Source: Paenibacillus sinopodophylli (GTDB lineage: Bacteria; Bacillota; Bacilli; Paenibacillales; Paenibacillaceae). From it: DNA of 64,000 nt. The notes beneath the pieces are model-generated. The model was not told the origin of the DNA. It ran no database searches and was given only the letters and a program-made list of their open reading frames with translations. Where the stretch lies: positions 1,089,339 to 1,153,338 of the forward strand of contig NZ_VDBO01000001.1 of assembly GCF_005930355.1 (NCBI RefSeq), given 5' to 3'. Positions 43,524-51,871 of this stretch are shown here, one piece after another. Within the stretch, counting starts at the first letter, position 1, and the number at the start of each line of letters is the position of its first letter. The translations under genes and the position numbers were made by a program.

Positions 43524-44606
43524 TCATTTCGCCTGCTTGTATTTCTTCCTCATGCCGACTATGAGCAGAAGCAACGGCAGCAGAATTTGAAATACGGGTA
43601 CGATCTTGAGCGTAATATCGAGTCCGATCCACAGATGATAAGTGTTATTGGGCTCCAAAAACGCCGTGCCATATATGACAAGACCGATAGGCAGCACGCA
43701 TAATCGATAGGCGATGCCCAGCACAGCCTTCAGCGTAAATACTGCAGCCATATACAGAGCCGTCATCTTTACGTAAAGTCCGATGTACAGCAGCAGTGTA
43801 ACAATGACATCCAAGCGCTCAAGTATATTCGCCAGCCGAATCATCTGCACCACTTCGAGCAGCGGAAGAGCCGTTATTGCGGCCAGCTCCGGTCCCAGCA
43901 CACATAGCACAACCACATTCATAAAGATCAGAAAGATTGACACCCCAATATACGACCAATAGGATGCGCGGCCAATTATTTTTTTCTCACTCACATGCTT
44001 CCAGAAGACGAGAAAAATAACCATTTGTCCAAACGGAAAACCAAGCACATCAGGAAACGCAGCCGTTAATACTGGTGTAATGCCATTCTCTAGAATAGGG
44101 AGCAATTGCGTTAGCTTTGGCAGCCTTGTTATAAGCAGCAGCAGTACAATAAAGGCGTAGCTAAGCAGCGCTATGGGAAACAGCAGTTGCACAACACGTA
44201 CAAACACCTCAAGTCCCTTGCTAACCGTGTATGCCCCTGCAGTAAGGATCAGCAGCATAACGATCCACTTTGGCGTAGAAGTGAGCAGCGCCATTGTCGT
44301 AAGCTCGCCAACATCCCGTACGTTGCGCATCGACTCGTATGAAAACCATATAACGTATAGTACAGCGATAAAGCCGCCGATCCAGCGGCCAAAATGCATA
44401 GTGAGCAGCTCGGCAAGCTCCGCCCCAGGCGCTCGCTTCTGGATGTGAACATACATGAACGTGAGCAGCAGACCGGCCACCGCGGCTACCGTCATCGCTA
44501 GCCAAGCATCCTGCTTGGCTTTAATACCGAGCTCGAACAAAGGGGTGCTTCCGATCATAAAGACGATAATCAATATAGAAAGCTGATTTTTCCCGATCTG
44601 CTGCAT
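43524..44606 (-). CDS. spore germination receptor subunit B (GerB/GerAB family permease)
   Basis: Inner-membrane B subunit of a GerA-type nutrient germinant receptor, 360 residues with about ten helices, of the amino acid/polyamine permease fold. It starts at MQQIGKNQLSILIIVFMIGS (AAGGAGAT site), 20 codons inside the longest frame. It binds the germinant in known receptors. Third gene of the operon A-C-B, 16 bases after gerC. The C-terminus is basic (GMRKKYKQAK). Confidence 0.88.
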   Translation of the reverse strand: MQQIGKNQLSILIIVFMIGSTPLFELGIKAKQDAWLAMTVAAVAGLLLTFMYVHIQKRAPGAELAELLTMHFGRWIGGFIAVLYVIWFSYESMRNVRDVGELTTMALLTSTPKWIVMLLILTAGAYTVSKGLEVFVRVVQLLFPIALLSYAFIVLLLLITRLPKLTQLLPILENGITPVLTAAFPDVLGFPFGQMVIFLVFWKHVSEKKIIGRASYWSYIGVSIFLIFMNVVVLCVLGPELAAITALPLLEVVQMIRLANILERLDVIVTLLLYIGLYVKMTALYMAAVFTLKAVLGIAYRLCVLPIGLVIYGTAFLEPNNTYHLWIGLDITLKIVPVFQILLPLLLLIVGMRKKYKQAK

Positions 44607-44622
44607 ATGATCTCCTTCCTGC

Positions 44623-45831
44623 TTACCCGCCGTCCTTCTTCTGTTCCTTCTTAAATCCGCTCGCACTCATACCCGTCGATTTAATTTTCACGTTTATCGA
44701 CAGCTTTACTTCTGTATCTGGCAGCAATTGCGGCCAATTGCCCGACATCTTTGACCATTGCTTAGTGTATTTCTTCCGAATAGCGTCGCCGAACCCAATT
44801 ACATCGACTTTATGCTTCTGAACAGCCGTCCAGCCTTGCTCCATAATGGCGGCAATTTCACTTTCAATGCAGGTCGCGACTTTATTTACCTGCTCAGGTT
44901 TAGACAAGTCGCCTTCGCCATTGTATTCCATTAGCGTGCCTGATGCTGTTACATCGACATGCATCGTCCATTTGCCGCCTGACAGCTGAGGGCGAAGCCC
45001 CGTCTTCGCATTCGTAATCCGAATAGACGAATTTTTATGAGCCTCGCCTTCCTCTTCGCATGCGAACGGAACGGTCGTTTTTTTCACATGATTAGACAAC
45101 CACATAACACCCAAGCTCTCTTCATTATCAATCCAGCCCACGAGTTTATCGTCAGCTATTAACGCAAGCTCCGACAATCTTATCTTGCTCGGCGTGCTCG
45201 TATGGGACAACTGCTCGGCACGAACAATATTCTCGTTCGTACCGGAGACAACAAGCCCTGGCAAAGCGGTCGCATGCGTCGTTCCAAGCAAATCCAGCAG
45301 CACTTGGTGGATTGTCATTTGGCGGAAGTTCGAGCTATTCATCTCTTCATTCGTAATCATCCGTTGTATGGCTGCTCCAGGAATTTTCTCCAGCGGAATG
45401 AGCTGCTCCAGCATGCGCCTCGCGCTGCCTTTGGACAGGTAGACGCTTACGGTTTCACGGGAATCGTGATTGCGCAAATACGTGTCGAGGAGCGGTGCCA
45501 TCCCTTTCCGCGCTGCTTCCTGACCGACGATAATGATCTGGGTGTGTGAGAAATAAAGCTTACGCGAGGTCTCTTGACTCGCCTTGCTTACTGCGCTGCG
45601 GAAGCTTGGGCCTTTGGTGGAGAATACATTGACTGCCGCCGAGTTGCTCGCACCGCCCTGACTGGAAATAGCCTGCGGGATGACGACCTGATACGTGAGT
45701 ACCCAGTTCCCTTCCTTCCAATCTACGCCGGTTGCCGAAATAACCGCAATATCGTTCAGCTCCACGCGGTTCCAGCAGCCCGTAACAAGCAGACATGCAA
45801 GCAGCGGCAGCAGCAGTCTCCATTTGTTCAT
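44623..45831 (-). CDS. spore germination lipoprotein GerC (Ger(x)C family)
   Basis: Lipoprotein C subunit of the receptor, 402 residues. Lipobox LLVTGC (Cys near 19), followed directly by WNRVELNDIAVISATGVD, the family signature. Three mixed alpha/beta domains are expected, the last ending near EQGWTAVQKHKVDVIGFG and LSINVKIKSTG. It sits between gerA and gerB in the order A-C-B. Confidence 0.9.
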   Translation of the reverse strand: MNKWRLLLPLLACLLVTGCWNRVELNDIAVISATGVDWKEGNWVLTYQVVIPQAISSQGGASNSAAVNVFSTKGPSFRSAVSKASQETSRKLYFSHTQIIIVGQEAARKGMAPLLDTYLRNHDSRETVSVYLSKGSARRMLEQLIPLEKIPGAAIQRMITNEEMNSSNFRQMTIHQVLLDLLGTTHATALPGLVVSGTNENIVRAEQLSHTSTPSKIRLSELALIADDKLVGWIDNEESLGVMWLSNHVKKTTVPFACEEEGEAHKNSSIRITNAKTGLRPQLSGGKWTMHVDVTASGTLMEYNGEGDLSKPEQVNKVATCIESEIAAIMEQGWTAVQKHKVDVIGFGDAIRKKYTKQWSKMSGNWPQLLPDTEVKLSINVKIKSTGMSASGFKKEQKKDGG

Positions 45832-45853
45832 TGTCGTTCTTCTCTCCCTCCCA

Positions 45854-47401
45854 TTATGCTTTGTCAGAATGACGCTGGGCCGGCGGTTTTTTTCCGTTTG
45901 GCCGGCGTTTCGGATTCCGCAGGTTCAAATCCATCGGTCGAAGTACGATCGCCCACCATGGCAGCCTTACAAACACATCCCGCCACGGTCCCTGCCTTGT
46001 AGGTCCAGGCGCCATTGGGGACATGTACGGCACGCCGAAGGAACGCAGCGAAACCAGATGAATCAGCATGAGCAGCACCGATATGAAAATACCGAAAAAA
46101 CCGAATATACCCGCCATAATCATGAAGAGGAAGCGGATAATTCGTGAAGTAGCTGCCATATTGAATTCCGGCATGACAAAATTCGAAATAGCTGTGAAGG
46201 ATACGATAATAACCATGCCAGCCGATACGATGCCAGCCTGCACTGCCGACTGCCCGAGTACGAGTGCACCGACAATCGATATCGCCGGTCCGATTGCCCG
46301 CGGCATTCGCAGCCCCGCCTCGCGCAGTACCTCAAAGGTTAGCTCCATCAGCAGAGCCTCGACCAGACAAGGGAATGGTATCCCTTCCCGCTGTGCTGCC
46401 AGACTGATGAGCAGCGTCGTAGGCAGCATCTCTTGGTGATAGGTCGTCACTGCGATATACAGGGCAGGAAGGAGAATAGACACGACGTACGCGCCGTAAC
46501 GAATGATTCGGACAAATGAAGCAATGTCAAAACGTTGATAATAATCCTCCGGCGATTGGAAGAAGGTAAAAAAAGTCGTCGGTGCCATCAAGGCAATCGG
46601 CGATCCGTCCACCATTACCGCTACTCTTCCTTCTAACAGGGCAGCCGCAATCGTATCGGGCCGCTCCGTATTCATTAGTGTTGGGAATAGGGTGAACGTT
46701 TCATCTTGAATGAATTCTTCAATATAGCCGCTCTCCAGCACACCATCAATATCAATAGCTGCTAATCGACGGTAAACCTCTTTCACGATGCCATCATCCG
46801 CTATTCCATTCAAATACAGAACAGCGACATTCGTATGGGTTTGCCGTCCGATCTTATGCATCTGAATATGGAGATCAGACGAGCGGATAATGCGCCTGAC
46901 TAAGCTGATATTCGTCCGCACATTCTCGACGAAGCCGTGCTGCGGTCCCCGTATAACCGTTTGGGTTTGGGGAATCGTCACTCCCCGATACTCGCCGCCA
47001 TTCACATCCGCCGTCAATGCCGCTGCGCTGCCATCCGCCATAATGACGCATAGACCATCCGTCATGTATTGAAGCGCCTGCTCCAGATTTTGGATTTCCT
47101 GCACCGATCCTATAGATACTACACAGCTGCGCAGCGCCTCTAGAAGCTTACCGCCCTTCACGTATGCATGCGGAGGCAGCTTCATCGACATTAACGGCTC
47201 CATGACACTCTCGTTAATCGTCTCTGAATCAACAATCCCGTCCACATAAATAATCGCAACCTCGCGATCTGGTGCCGCGTCGCTGCGGAACATGCGAATG
47301 ACGATATCTGTACTGCCCCCGAAGCGATGGCGAATCGTTTCGACGTTTGCTTGCAGCGATGGACTAAACGGCGTAAACTCTCCGGCGTTTTGTTTGTTCA
47401 T
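45854..47401 (-). CDS. spore germination receptor subunit A (GerA family)
   Basis: A subunit of the receptor, about 515 residues from the ATG of MNKQNAGEFTPF (AAAGGTG site); ATGs 7 and 14 codons earlier have weaker sites. A soluble N-terminal half (GGSTDIVIRMFRSD, FVENVRTNISLVRRIIRS, a conserved block of the family) is followed by four to five membrane helices (from about residue 300) and PFPCLVEALLMELTFEVLRE. First gene of the three-gene operon, which should be made in the forespore under SigG; I could not find a convincing SigG promoter. Confidence 0.92.
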   Translation of the reverse strand: MNKQNAGEFTPFSPSLQANVETIRHRFGGSTDIVIRMFRSDAAPDREVAIIYVDGIVDSETINESVMEPLMSMKLPPHAYVKGGKLLEALRSCVVSIGSVQEIQNLEQALQYMTDGLCVIMADGSAAALTADVNGGEYRGVTIPQTQTVIRGPQHGFVENVRTNISLVRRIIRSSDLHIQMHKIGRQTHTNVAVLYLNGIADDGIVKEVYRRLAAIDIDGVLESGYIEEFIQDETFTLFPTLMNTERPDTIAAALLEGRVAVMVDGSPIALMAPTTFFTFFQSPEDYYQRFDIASFVRIIRYGAYVVSILLPALYIAVTTYHQEMLPTTLLISLAAQREGIPFPCLVEALLMELTFEVLREAGLRMPRAIGPAISIVGALVLGQSAVQAGIVSAGMVIIVSFTAISNFVMPEFNMAATSRIIRFLFMIMAGIFGFFGIFISVLLMLIHLVSLRSFGVPYMSPMAPGPTRQGPWRDVFVRLPWWAIVLRPMDLNLRNPKRRPNGKKPPAQRHSDKA

Positions 47402-47480
47402 AACGGCACCTTTCGTTTCCATGTTGCTTCTATTTTGGCGCATTATGGAACGAAATATGTACGCATGCTTCCTAGCGCAT

Positions 47481-47519
47481 AAGAAACAGGGCAGCCCTAG
47501 GTGGACTGCCCTGTTTCTT
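47481..47519. terminator. bidirectional hairpin between gerA and the next gene
   Basis: AAGAAACAGGGCAG/CTGCCCTGTTTCTT stem of 14 bp with an 11-base loop, upstream of gerA and downstream of the gene at 47584. The T tracts are in the stem arms. Confidence 0.75.
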
Positions 47520-47583
47520 GTATGGTTTCACTTGCATGAGCTACCTGTTCGGATACCGGCCTTTATGGAAATCCGCTTGCAAG

Positions 47584-48018
47584 CTAGGTGCAGCGTATAT
47601 CGAATCCAGCCTTATGGCCCTCATCCAAAATATAAATCTCGTAGACGAGATTGTCCGTCTTCCATTTCACCTCTTTAAACAGCAAGCCGATCTCGACCTG
47701 CCCTTGCCCCTTCGCACTCCTCAGCTCTAAACCGCTGTAGTAGGCTCGTATTTCCTCTTCGCTTAGCTCGGTTTCATAAGTAATGCCTGCTTTAAAGTCA
47801 CAATTATCCCCGTTCCCCGTTATTCCTCCTACTCGATCATAGCTCTCAACCCTATTCGTTTTTTGGGGTAAGGGTACATTAGCTAGCTGGCTGCTGAACC
47901 TTTTCAGCGAATAATCATTTACACTTGCAGATACGGTAAAGGGGTTGACAGCAAGTGCGAGGATTGAGAAAAACAATAACCACTTCAAACGTTTGCTAAC
48001 CTTTTTGTTACTCTCCAC
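47584..48018 (-). CDS. exported or membrane-anchored protein of unknown function
   Basis: About 144 residues. The start chosen is GTG at 48018 (AAGGAG eight bases before); in-frame ATGs at 48036 and 48066 are alternatives. A hydrophobic helix near the N-terminus (LKWLLFFSILALAVNPFTVSA) is a signal peptide or anchor. The exported part has CDFKAGITYETELSEEEIRA and ends HKAGFDIRCT; its two Cys could form a disulfide. It resembles small surface proteins of Bacillales, but no family is assigned. Confidence 0.6.
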   Translation of the reverse strand: MESNKKVSKRLKWLLFFSILALAVNPFTVSASVNDYSLKRFSSQLANVPLPQKTNRVESYDRVGGITGNGDNCDFKAGITYETELSEEEIRAYYSGLELRSAKGQGQVEIGLLFKEVKWKTDNLVYEIYILDEGHKAGFDIRCT

Positions 48019-48209
48019 CAACGAAGCTCCTTCCATTCTTCCATCTTCGGCTGCTCGCTGCGTCATTCATATTTTGTAAATATTGTATTCGTCATCCAAT
48101 GGTCTTTTCCTCTTGGTTATCCAAAAAATAGTAGCTTTTGTGATGAATACTCAGGGCTATAATCACCAACAATTCCGATTTCCAAAATAACACCCCCCAT
48201 ACAAATGAA

Positions 48210-48350
48210 TCATTGGTAGCTTCCAAGCGGTTCCTTATCCATCTTCAAGAAATCTATGTATTGGACATCAAACGTTAATGTTAGCTTTTTGTGCTCTTGC
48301 TCGGATAGTTGGATGACTTGGTCTACAGCACATCGCCATTTCTGATTCAT
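48210..48350 (-). CDS. possible 46-residue protein
   Basis: Starts MNQKWRCAVDQVIQLSEQEH and ends MDKEPLGSYQ. AAGGGG lies before the ATG, codon use is ordinary and the length is too short for a firm call. It may be the start of a longer gene truncated by mutation. No family recognised. The rest of the 350-base gap here shows nothing clear. Confidence 0.4.
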   Translation of the reverse strand: MNQKWRCAVDQVIQLSEQEHKKLTLTFDVQYIDFLKMDKEPLGSYQ

Positions 48351-48419
48351 TTTATCCCCTTCTTTGATCTCGAATTATTTTACAATCGTTTCCCATCAGC
48401 CTAATCAAATCATTATGGA

Positions 48420-49247
48420 TTAAGCTTGAATACGTTTAAATAAATTTTTATTAATCAAAAGGAATCCCACGAAACCTATAATGTTAAAAAACAAGAAAAT
48501 TAGCATCCATACGACACTTGCTTTCTTTGTCGTATGGAAAGCATAGACAATGGCCCAAATTGTAAATAAAGCCCAATATAGTGCGATTCCCACTACAAGA
48601 ATTAAGATGGATACTACATAATAACCAAATGCAGACGTGTATACAAACCAATTCCCCATGCCGTTACCACCTTGATAGTATCCTGCCCATAGCCATCTTG
48701 GCGTATTAACATCTTCAGAGTACGAATAGAGAGGTTTAGAATTGTCCAAGTAATTAAGCAACTCATTCCCCTCTATACCCTTGGTATTGTAAATTTCTAT
48801 TTTGTTTACTCTTTTATTGCTTTGTACAATGGATTCAACTTCTTTTTTTACTTCTTCTGTCATTGATTCGTGGTCTTGTAGACTATCAATTATCTTTTCG
48901 TTAAAGCGATGAGGAAAATCATTACTACTCAAATAATCGCGTTGATACAGGAATTGAAAAGAAAATATAACGACGATAAGTACCGTTATAGCTGCAAACA
49001 ACAACCCTTTTGCAAATAACTTCTGTTTGTGATAAAGCTGAGAAATTTCGGCACGCATTTCCTGTTCTCCACCAAAACGTTCGATTGCAAGCTGAACGGC
49101 TTCTTGCTCCGATTTCCCTTCATTTTTCAATTCGTGTACGGCTTCCAGAAGGTGGCTTCTCATTTCAGCTTGTAATTCTTTTATTTCTTTTTTATTTCCA
49201 CCCGTATTTTGATAGACAGAATCGACAAATGCTTCGATTTCCTTCAT
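48420..49247 (-). CDS. HAAS/permease-prefix-domain membrane protein
   Basis: 275 residues. The first 75 form a HAAS (permease prefix) domain: EIKELQAEMRSHLLEAVHEL, followed by AVQLAIERFGGEQEM. One helix (about 82-103) comes next, then an extracytoplasmic region of about 90 residues, and three helices at the C-terminus (about 190-270). The HAAS domain is typically encoded beside PadR regulators and controls the attached membrane module. It overlaps the PadR gene by 4 bases, a coupled pair. Confidence 0.8.
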   Translation of the reverse strand: MKEIEAFVDSVYQNTGGNKKEIKELQAEMRSHLLEAVHELKNEGKSEQEAVQLAIERFGGEQEMRAEISQLYHKQKLFAKGLLFAAITVLIVVIFSFQFLYQRDYLSSNDFPHRFNEKIIDSLQDHESMTEEVKKEVESIVQSNKRVNKIEIYNTKGIEGNELLNYLDNSKPLYSYSEDVNTPRWLWAGYYQGGNGMGNWFVYTSAFGYYVVSILILVVGIALYWALFTIWAIVYAFHTTKKASVVWMLIFLFFNIIGFVGFLLINKNLFKRIQA

Positions 49248-49585
49248 TTCCTATCTCCTCCCTCCAAAAATGAATCTATTATTCCTTTGATGAACTGCCA
49301 TTCCAAGCGTTTTTGTTTGAATGTTTCTTCACCCAAGGGCGTCATTCTATAATATTTCCTTCTTCCTCCTGGTCCTTGATCGTCACTCCAGTAAGAAGAA
49401 ATCCACTCATTTGTCTCCATCCGTTTCAATGACAAGTAAAGCGTGCCTTCTTTCAATTCAAATTGTTCTCTGCTATTTTCTCGTACTAATTTGGCAATTT
49501 CGTAACCGTACATTTCTTTGTTGTACAACAGGGAGAGTATTATTGTGTCTATATGGCCTTTTAATACCTCTTTATTAACTTCCAT
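49244..49585 (-). CDS. PadR-family transcription regulator
   Basis: 113 residues, the winged-helix PadR fold: LKGHIDTIILSLLYNKEMYG, LKEGTLYLSLKRME, GGRRKYYRMTPLGEE. GGAGGTGAGGAT precedes the ATG. Members repress their own operon in response to ligand or stress. A TTTATAGTATAAA palindrome at 49631-49643 lies 46 bases upstream and could be the operator. The HAAS protein encoded next is the probable target or partner. Confidence 0.87.
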   Translation of the reverse strand: MEVNKEVLKGHIDTIILSLLYNKEMYGYEIAKLVRENSREQFELKEGTLYLSLKRMETNEWISSYWSDDQGPGGRRKYYRMTPLGEETFKQKRLEWQFIKGIIDSFLEGGDRK

Positions 49586-49889
49586 ATCCTCACCTCCACA
49601 ACATACAGAAATGTAAACTTATACAATTTATTTATAGTATAAATTACTCTATAATGCAAGGTATATAAATCTATTCATCCTCGAAGATTCCTGTTCGTTT
49701 AGCTTACTATTGGTTAAATCCATTTTTGGCACATATATTATATTTTCGACCTAGAGCCGAGACCCCCTTTTGAGAGGGAATCGACGAGAAGCAACAAAGA
49801 GCGGACACGATAACCTGTTGAACCTTTCTAGCGTTTCCTTGGCTCGCATACAGATATTCAAACCCAAGCTCCTCAAGGAATTACGCAAA

Positions 49890-49957
49890 AAAACTTGCCC
49901 TTATTTGTGATACGATTCTCCCCGCTGTCTGTAACAGCAAGTTTAAAAGCCATCCTT
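49890..49957 (+). repeat. degenerate direct repeat flanking the TetR/SDR pair, left copy
   Basis: About 68 bases matching 51758-51823 in the same orientation, roughly two-thirds identical by eye. The best blocks are AAACTT.CC, GAT..TTCTCC and AGCCATCCT. On the minus strand both can be read as a short peptide (MAFKLAVTDSGENRI here and MAFRFAVIDWTENHI in the other), so they may be remnants of one gene family. The surrounding 49.6-50.2 kb gap holds little else besides the hairpin at 50045. Confidence 0.45.
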
Positions 49958-50044
49958 TTTGGGGTGACCTCTTCCTTCATCTCACCTTGTTCATAACGTC
50001 AGCGGAAAAAGGCCACCAATCAAGCTGGCAGCTTACAAGTGAGT

Positions 50045-50075
50045 AAACAAATCGTAATTTGTTTACGATTTGTTT
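50045..50075. other. inverted repeat in the padR-tetR gap
   Basis: AAACAAATCGTAA (50045-50057) pairs with TTACGATTTGTTT (50063-50075) around a short loop. It could end transcription in either direction or be a binding site. It is the only clear structure in the gap between 49.96 and 50.19 kb. Confidence 0.5.
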
Positions 50076-50192
50076 TCAATTTTGACGATTGACGAATTTC
50101 TGTTCGAATTCCCGATTAGTTTGCTCTCCCTTTTCCTATTCATGTTGTAGTTCAGCCCGCAAATTCTTCAGAGACATGCACATCACAGGCAT

Positions 50193-50741
50193 CTAATTCG
50201 CAATCCCCGCCTCGATCAGCTTCCAGACCGCTTCAAACTCTGCTTTGAAATCCATACGCAGCCAATTGTCTGCATAAGCTGGCGCGGAAAAATAAGAAAA
50301 AGCCATTAAAATAGCATACAGTCGCCCAACTTCCTCAATGCCACTTGCTGCCTTCAAGCTGTCCACCAAATCGCTGATGTGCCGAGCAACGACCTTCGGA
50401 TTTTGATCGATATAGGCTGTATACAACTTAAACATTTCAGGCTCACGTACATAAGCTTCATATTTCGATCCACTTAATGCCCATAACCAATCGTGTACGA
50501 CATCCTTCTTAGACGAGTACTTGTCCGTATCAAATGGAAACAGCTGCGCAAGTTCATGATCCAGCCACGACAACGCAAGCTCAGTCCATAACTCTTCCTT
50601 GCCTGAAAAATACTTGTAGATCGCAGCATGAGTCGTCCCGAGCTCAGAGCCTACCTTTGACAGATTGACTTTCTCCATCCCTTGTTCGATAACCATTCGA
50701 TGTGCGGTTTCCATTATGAGTTCTCTGCTTAAGTTTTTCAT
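50193..50741 (-). CDS. TetR-family repressor
   Basis: 182 residues. The N-terminal helix-turn-helix is ETAHRMVIEQGMEKVNLSKV, then GTTHAAIYKYFSGKEELW, followed by a ligand domain of the TetR_C type. Divergent from the SDR gene 125 bases away, with two matched operator repeats between. A TTGTAA-17-TATAAT promoter places the transcription start at or next to the ATG, so the mRNA should be leaderless; no ribosome site is present. The operator overlaps its -35, so it should repress itself. The inducer is unknown. Confidence 0.87.
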   Translation of the reverse strand: MKNLSRELIMETAHRMVIEQGMEKVNLSKVGSELGTTHAAIYKYFSGKEELWTELALSWLDHELAQLFPFDTDKYSSKKDVVHDWLWALSGSKYEAYVREPEMFKLYTAYIDQNPKVVARHISDLVDSLKAASGIEEVGRLYAILMAFSYFSAPAYADNWLRMDFKAEFEAVWKLIEAGIAN

Positions 50742-50769
50742 GATTTTATTATACCGATTGACACCATAG

Positions 50770-50846
50770 GTTACAACTGTTGACTTTTGTAACTTAGCAT
50801 TATATGCTTAGGTCGTTCACAGGTTACAAAATGAAGAAAACGTAAC
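50770..50846. promoter_or_regulatory. divergent tetR/SDR promoters with two operators GTTAC-N14-GTAAC
   Basis: Two exact copies of GTTAC-N14-GTAAC lie at 50770-50793 and 50823-50846, 53 bases apart (about five helical turns). For tetR, -35 TTGTAA is 50776-50771 and -10 TATAAT 50753-50748 (17-base spacer). For the SDR gene, -35 TTGACT is 50780-50785 and -10 TATGCT 50803-50808 (17-base spacer). The first operator covers both -35 boxes; the second lies in the SDR leader. Two dimers bound on one face could loop or pack the DNA. Confidence 0.7.
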
Positions 50847-50866
50847 TAGAAAAAGGAGAGTCCTTC

Positions 50867-51619
50867 ATGAATCTTTCAAATCGTACAATCGTCGTTACAG
50901 GCGGCACCTCAGGCATCGGTCTTTCATTCGCTTTGGAATTACTGAATCGCGGCAATAAAGTCATCGTCATTGGACGAAATCAAGCGACCCTCGATCAAGT
51001 GTCGTACAAACATAATGGGCTCATTGGGCTGCGTGGCGACGTCTCCAATGCGAACTCCGTTCGCGAAATGGCCGCAACCCTTCGTGACCACTATCCTGAA
51101 GTCTCGATTCTGTTCAACTCGGCAGGTATTATGCGCGCATTCGAATTGATGGACGATAGCCTTGATTTGGAGCGGGCTACCGCAGAGATCGAAACGAACT
51201 TAAACGGAACCATCTGGATGACGCAAGCGCTGCTCCCGCAATTGGCCAGACAAAATGAAGCTATGATCGTAACCGTAAGCTCAGGTCTTTCCTATGTCAC
51301 TTCACCCCTTCATCCCGTTTATTCGGCTACAAAGGCGGGCGTGCATATGTTTACCGATGCGCTTCGAATCCAACTCAAGAAATCGAAAAAGAACATACAT
51401 GTGATGGAACTTATCCCACCCCTCGTTGCGGAAACCAATCTGCTCCCTGACGGGCAAAACGACAGCATTCCCAGTATGAGTCTGGATACACTCGTAAAGC
51501 ACGGGATCCAAGGGATGGAGAAAAACAAAAAGAGGGTCGTTCCGGGCTTCTCCAAACTATTGCGCTTTGCGGGTAAATACTTTCCGGACACCCTTTCGAA
51601 TGCGATGGCGCGGGGCTGA
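50867..51619 (+). CDS. short-chain dehydrogenase/reductase (DltE-like)
   Basis: NAD(P)-dependent oxidoreductase, 250 residues. Cofactor motif TGGTSGIG (about 12-19), NSAG near 83, catalytic Ser in VTVSSGLSYV, and YSATKAG with the Tyr/Lys pair near 152-156. The length and IMRAFELMDD block resemble the DltE/YkvO-like subgroup. AAGGAGAG precedes the ATG. It is controlled by the divergent TetR gene. The substrate is probably the TetR inducer or a relative of it, which is inference. Confidence 0.87.
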   Translation: MNLSNRTIVVTGGTSGIGLSFALELLNRGNKVIVIGRNQATLDQVSYKHNGLIGLRGDVSNANSVREMAATLRDHYPEVSILFNSAGIMRAFELMDDSLDLERATAEIETNLNGTIWMTQALLPQLARQNEAMIVTVSSGLSYVTSPLHPVYSATKAGVHMFTDALRIQLKKSKKNIHVMELIPPLVAETNLLPDGQNDSIPSMSLDTLVKHGIQGMEKNKKRVVPGFSKLLRFAGKYFPDTLSNAMARG

Positions 51620-51757
51620 TGGGTTCATTTATAGTTCACTTTCATGCTATATTTACCATCACCCGACGAAAGTTCTCTGCTACCAACACTCTCACCAGCT
51701 GTCTTCCTGCATCGATAGATCTCTCAATTCGAGTTATTTAGTTGAATCTCTGGCATA

Positions 51758-51823
51758 AACTTACCGTTTCTTAAGATATGGTTCTCCGTCCAATCTATAA
51801 CGGCAAATCTAAAGGCCATCCTC
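51758..51823 (+). repeat. degenerate direct repeat flanking the TetR/SDR pair, right copy
   Basis: Counterpart of 49890-49957. It overlaps the left arm of a hairpin (AAGGCCATC/GATGGCCTT, 51812-51837), which the left copy lacks. The two copies frame a 1.8 kb unit that holds only tetR and the SDR gene. Confidence 0.45.
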
Positions 51824-51840
51824 TGGAAGATGGCCTTCTC
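51812..51840 (+). terminator. probable terminator after the SDR gene
   Basis: AAGGCCATC/GATGGCCTT stem of 9 bp with an 8-base loop, then CTCTTTG. The T tract is weak. The stem also lies after the end of the minus-strand phosphotransferase gene at 51872. Confidence 0.55.
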
Positions 51841-51871
51841 TTTGTAAACGATTTGATACTAGAATGCCCAG

